Assembly (NCBI GenBank): GCA_031290695.1
Contig: JAITNB010000021.1
Coordinates: forward strand, 1 to 8,577
Length of the DNA stretch: 8,577 nt
Direction of reading: 5' to 3'
Origin: Coriobacteriales bacterium
GTDB lineage: Bacteria > Actinomycetota > Coriobacteriia > Coriobacteriales > UBA8131
The translations under genes were made by a program, and so were the position numbers. How positions within the stretch are numbered: the stretch's first letter is position 1; each line of letters starts with the position of its first letter. Positions 7,527 to 8,577 of this stretch are shown here, piece after piece. The notes under the pieces are model-generated. The model searched no databases. It was not told where the DNA came from and was given only the letters and a program-made list of their open reading frames with translations.

Positions 7527-8305
7527 CACACACAAAAGACAGCACAGCCACTCCTCAGAGCGCCCTTGTTACCGGAGGGGGCCGGGGGATTGGGCGCGCC
7601 CTCTGCGTCGCACTCGCCGCAAACGGCCACAACATCGCCGTCAACTACTCCCACAACGCCGAGGAAGCGGAGCATACCGTGGCGCTCTGTCGCGCCGCAG
7701 CGTCCCAACACGGCCACGCCAACACCACGGCCGTCTCCTTCAAGGCAGATGTGTGTGACGAGGCCGCCTGCGAGCACCTGTACCGGGAGGTCGAGGAGCA
7801 GTTGGGCGCACCGGGCATCCTGGTGAACAACGCGGGCATAACCCGCGACAACCTGCTCATGCGCATGACCCTGGCAGAGTTTGACGCAGTGATCGCCGTC
7901 AACCTGCGTGCCGCCTTTCTGCTCACAAAGCTCGCGTGCCGCCCTATGCTAAAGCGGCGCTACGGGCGCATTGTCAATATCACAAGCGTGGTGGGCATGA
8001 GCGGCAACGCGGGGCAGGCAAACTATGCCGCCAGCAAGGCCGGGCTCATCGGCCTCACAAAGACGGCGGCCAAGGAGTTTGCGGGCAGGGGGGTGACGGT
8101 CAACGCCGTGGCGCCCGGGTTTATCCGCACCAGCATGACCGAGGTGCTTGACGAAGGCGTGAAGCAGGCGTTTTTGGAGGGCATACCGCAGAAGCGGGTG
8201 GGAGAGCCGGAGGAGGTGGCCTCTCTTGTGGCATTCCTTTGTAGCGAGCAGGCCTCCTATATCACCGGCCAGGTGATCCCTGTCGACGGTGGCATGACGA
8301 TGTGA
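7523..8305 (+). CDS. fabG: 3-oxoacyl-ACP reductase
   Basis: The 260-residue protein is a classical short-chain dehydrogenase that uses NADPH to reduce 3-oxoacyl-ACP in each elongation cycle. The cofactor motif is TGGGRGIG (17-24), NNAG is at 102-105, and the catalytic residues are Ser155 (ITSVVG), Tyr168 and Lys172 ([11 protein letters not shown]). [13 protein letters not shown] (197-209), the flexible substrate loop, and the ending [15 protein letters not shown] are FabG hallmarks. It is slightly longer than E. coli FabG (244): an extra ~10 residues precede the Rossmann fold and a few more ([11 protein letters not shown], 60-70) lie after the second helix. ATG 7523 shares bases with the fabK stop, which favours translational coupling. 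The gene is followed by a 24-base gap with a strong ribosome binding site. Confidence 0.95.
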   Translation: MTHTKDSTATPQSALVTGGGRGIGRALCVALAANGHNIAVNYSHNAEEAEHTVALCRAAASQHGHANTTAVSFKADVCDEAACEHLYREVEEQLGAPGILVNNAGITRDNLLMRMTLAEFDAVIAVNLRAAFLLTKLACRPMLKRRYGRIVNITSVVGMSGNAGQANYAASKAGLIGLTKTAAKEFAGRGVTVNAVAPGFIRTSMTEVLDEGVKQAFLEGIPQKRVGEPEEVASLVAFLCSEQASYITGQVIPVDGGMTM

Positions 8306-8313
8306 GGAGACGG

Positions 8314-8322
8314 TAAGGAGGA
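8314..8322 (+). promoter_or_regulatory. Strong ribosome binding site for fabF
   Basis: TAAGGAGGA closely matches the complement of the 16S rRNA 3' end and lies seven bases before the ATG at 8330. It is the best Shine-Dalgarno in the window and fixes the fabF start, where family homology also begins. Confidence 0.75.
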
Positions 8323-8329
8323 ACGGCCT

Positions 8330-8577
8330 ATGAGCAGACGAGTGGTTATCACGGGGGCAGGGGCGGTTACGCCCGTTGGCAACACGGCACAGGAGACCTG
8401 GGCGGCGGTGCGGCGGGGGGACTGCGGGATTGCGCCAGTTGCGGCCTATGACACCGCGCAGCAGGCGGCAACGCTGGCGGCAGAGGTGCGCCTGGACATC
8501 GCCGAGCACGTCACGGCGGCCGAGGCGCGCAAGATGGACCGCTTCACGGTGCTGGCGGTCATTGCCGCGCGCGAGGC
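8330..8577 (+). CDS. fabF: 3-oxoacyl-ACP synthase II, N-terminal part only
   Basis: The 82 complete codons to the window edge give a start typical of KAS II condensing enzymes: MSRRVVITGAGAVTPVGNTAQ, then WAAVRRGDCGIAPVAAYDT, and KMDRFTVLAVIAARE (68-82), the KMDRF element at the usual place. FabF elongates acyl-ACP with malonyl-ACP; full members are about 410 residues. The catalytic Cys and two His lie beyond the edge and cannot be checked, so FabB or a specialised KAS cannot be fully excluded, but the position after fabG supports FabF. The segment between residues 40 and 60 is Ala/Gln rich and shorter on conserved residues than usual. Confidence 0.9.
   Translation, partial: MSRRVVITGAGAVTPVGNTAQETWAAVRRGDCGIAPVAAYDTAQQAATLAAEVRLDIAEHVTAAEARKMDRFTVLAVIAARE

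Overview
The window is a high-GC bacterial segment. Most of it (about 1732 to the right edge) is one same-strand type II fatty acid synthesis (FAS II) operon. Layout: a partial RhuM-family gene on the minus strand (1-428), a 343-base AT-richer divergent intergenic region (429-771), a stand-alone SAM-dependent methyltransferase (772-1629), an AT-rich promoter-like gap, then acpP - accB - accC - fused accD/accA - fabH - fabK - fabG - fabF, the last cut by the window edge. A FabK-type (FMN) enoyl reductase, a compact acc+fab operon and strong Shine-Dalgarno sites suggest an anaerobic, Gram-positive-type bacterium. With the high GC, my best guess is Actinomycetota, class Coriobacteriia. That is inference; no rRNA or other marker is present.

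The operon is tightly packed: ATGA overlaps at acpP/accB and fabK/fabG, 4 bases between accB and accC, and 0 bases between accC and accDA. It encodes acetyl-CoA carboxylase (biotin carrier, biotin carboxylase, carboxyltransferase as a single beta-alpha fusion), which makes malonyl-CoA; the acyl carrier protein; the initiating condensing enzyme FabH; and the elongation enzymes FabF, FabG and FabK. The malonyl transferase FabD and a dehydratase (FabZ) are not in the window and must lie downstream or elsewhere.

The parts that depart from the textbook are: (1) a 622-676 RNA-like element before the methyltransferase that folds on paper as a three-way junction with a GAAA tetraloop, and whose 5' strand could also pair with the methyltransferase Shine-Dalgarno, which resembles a riboswitch; (2) FabH with an extra ~45 residues containing a His-Gly-Gly repeat encoded by a ~15-base tandem repeat, plus a compensating short region elsewhere; (3) an AccD-AccA fusion without the usual AccD zinc finger; (4) an abrupt composition change at the left end, where the RhuM gene, typical of genomic islands, sits. 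I see no defence system, CRISPR array, tRNA, rRNA or insertion sequence.
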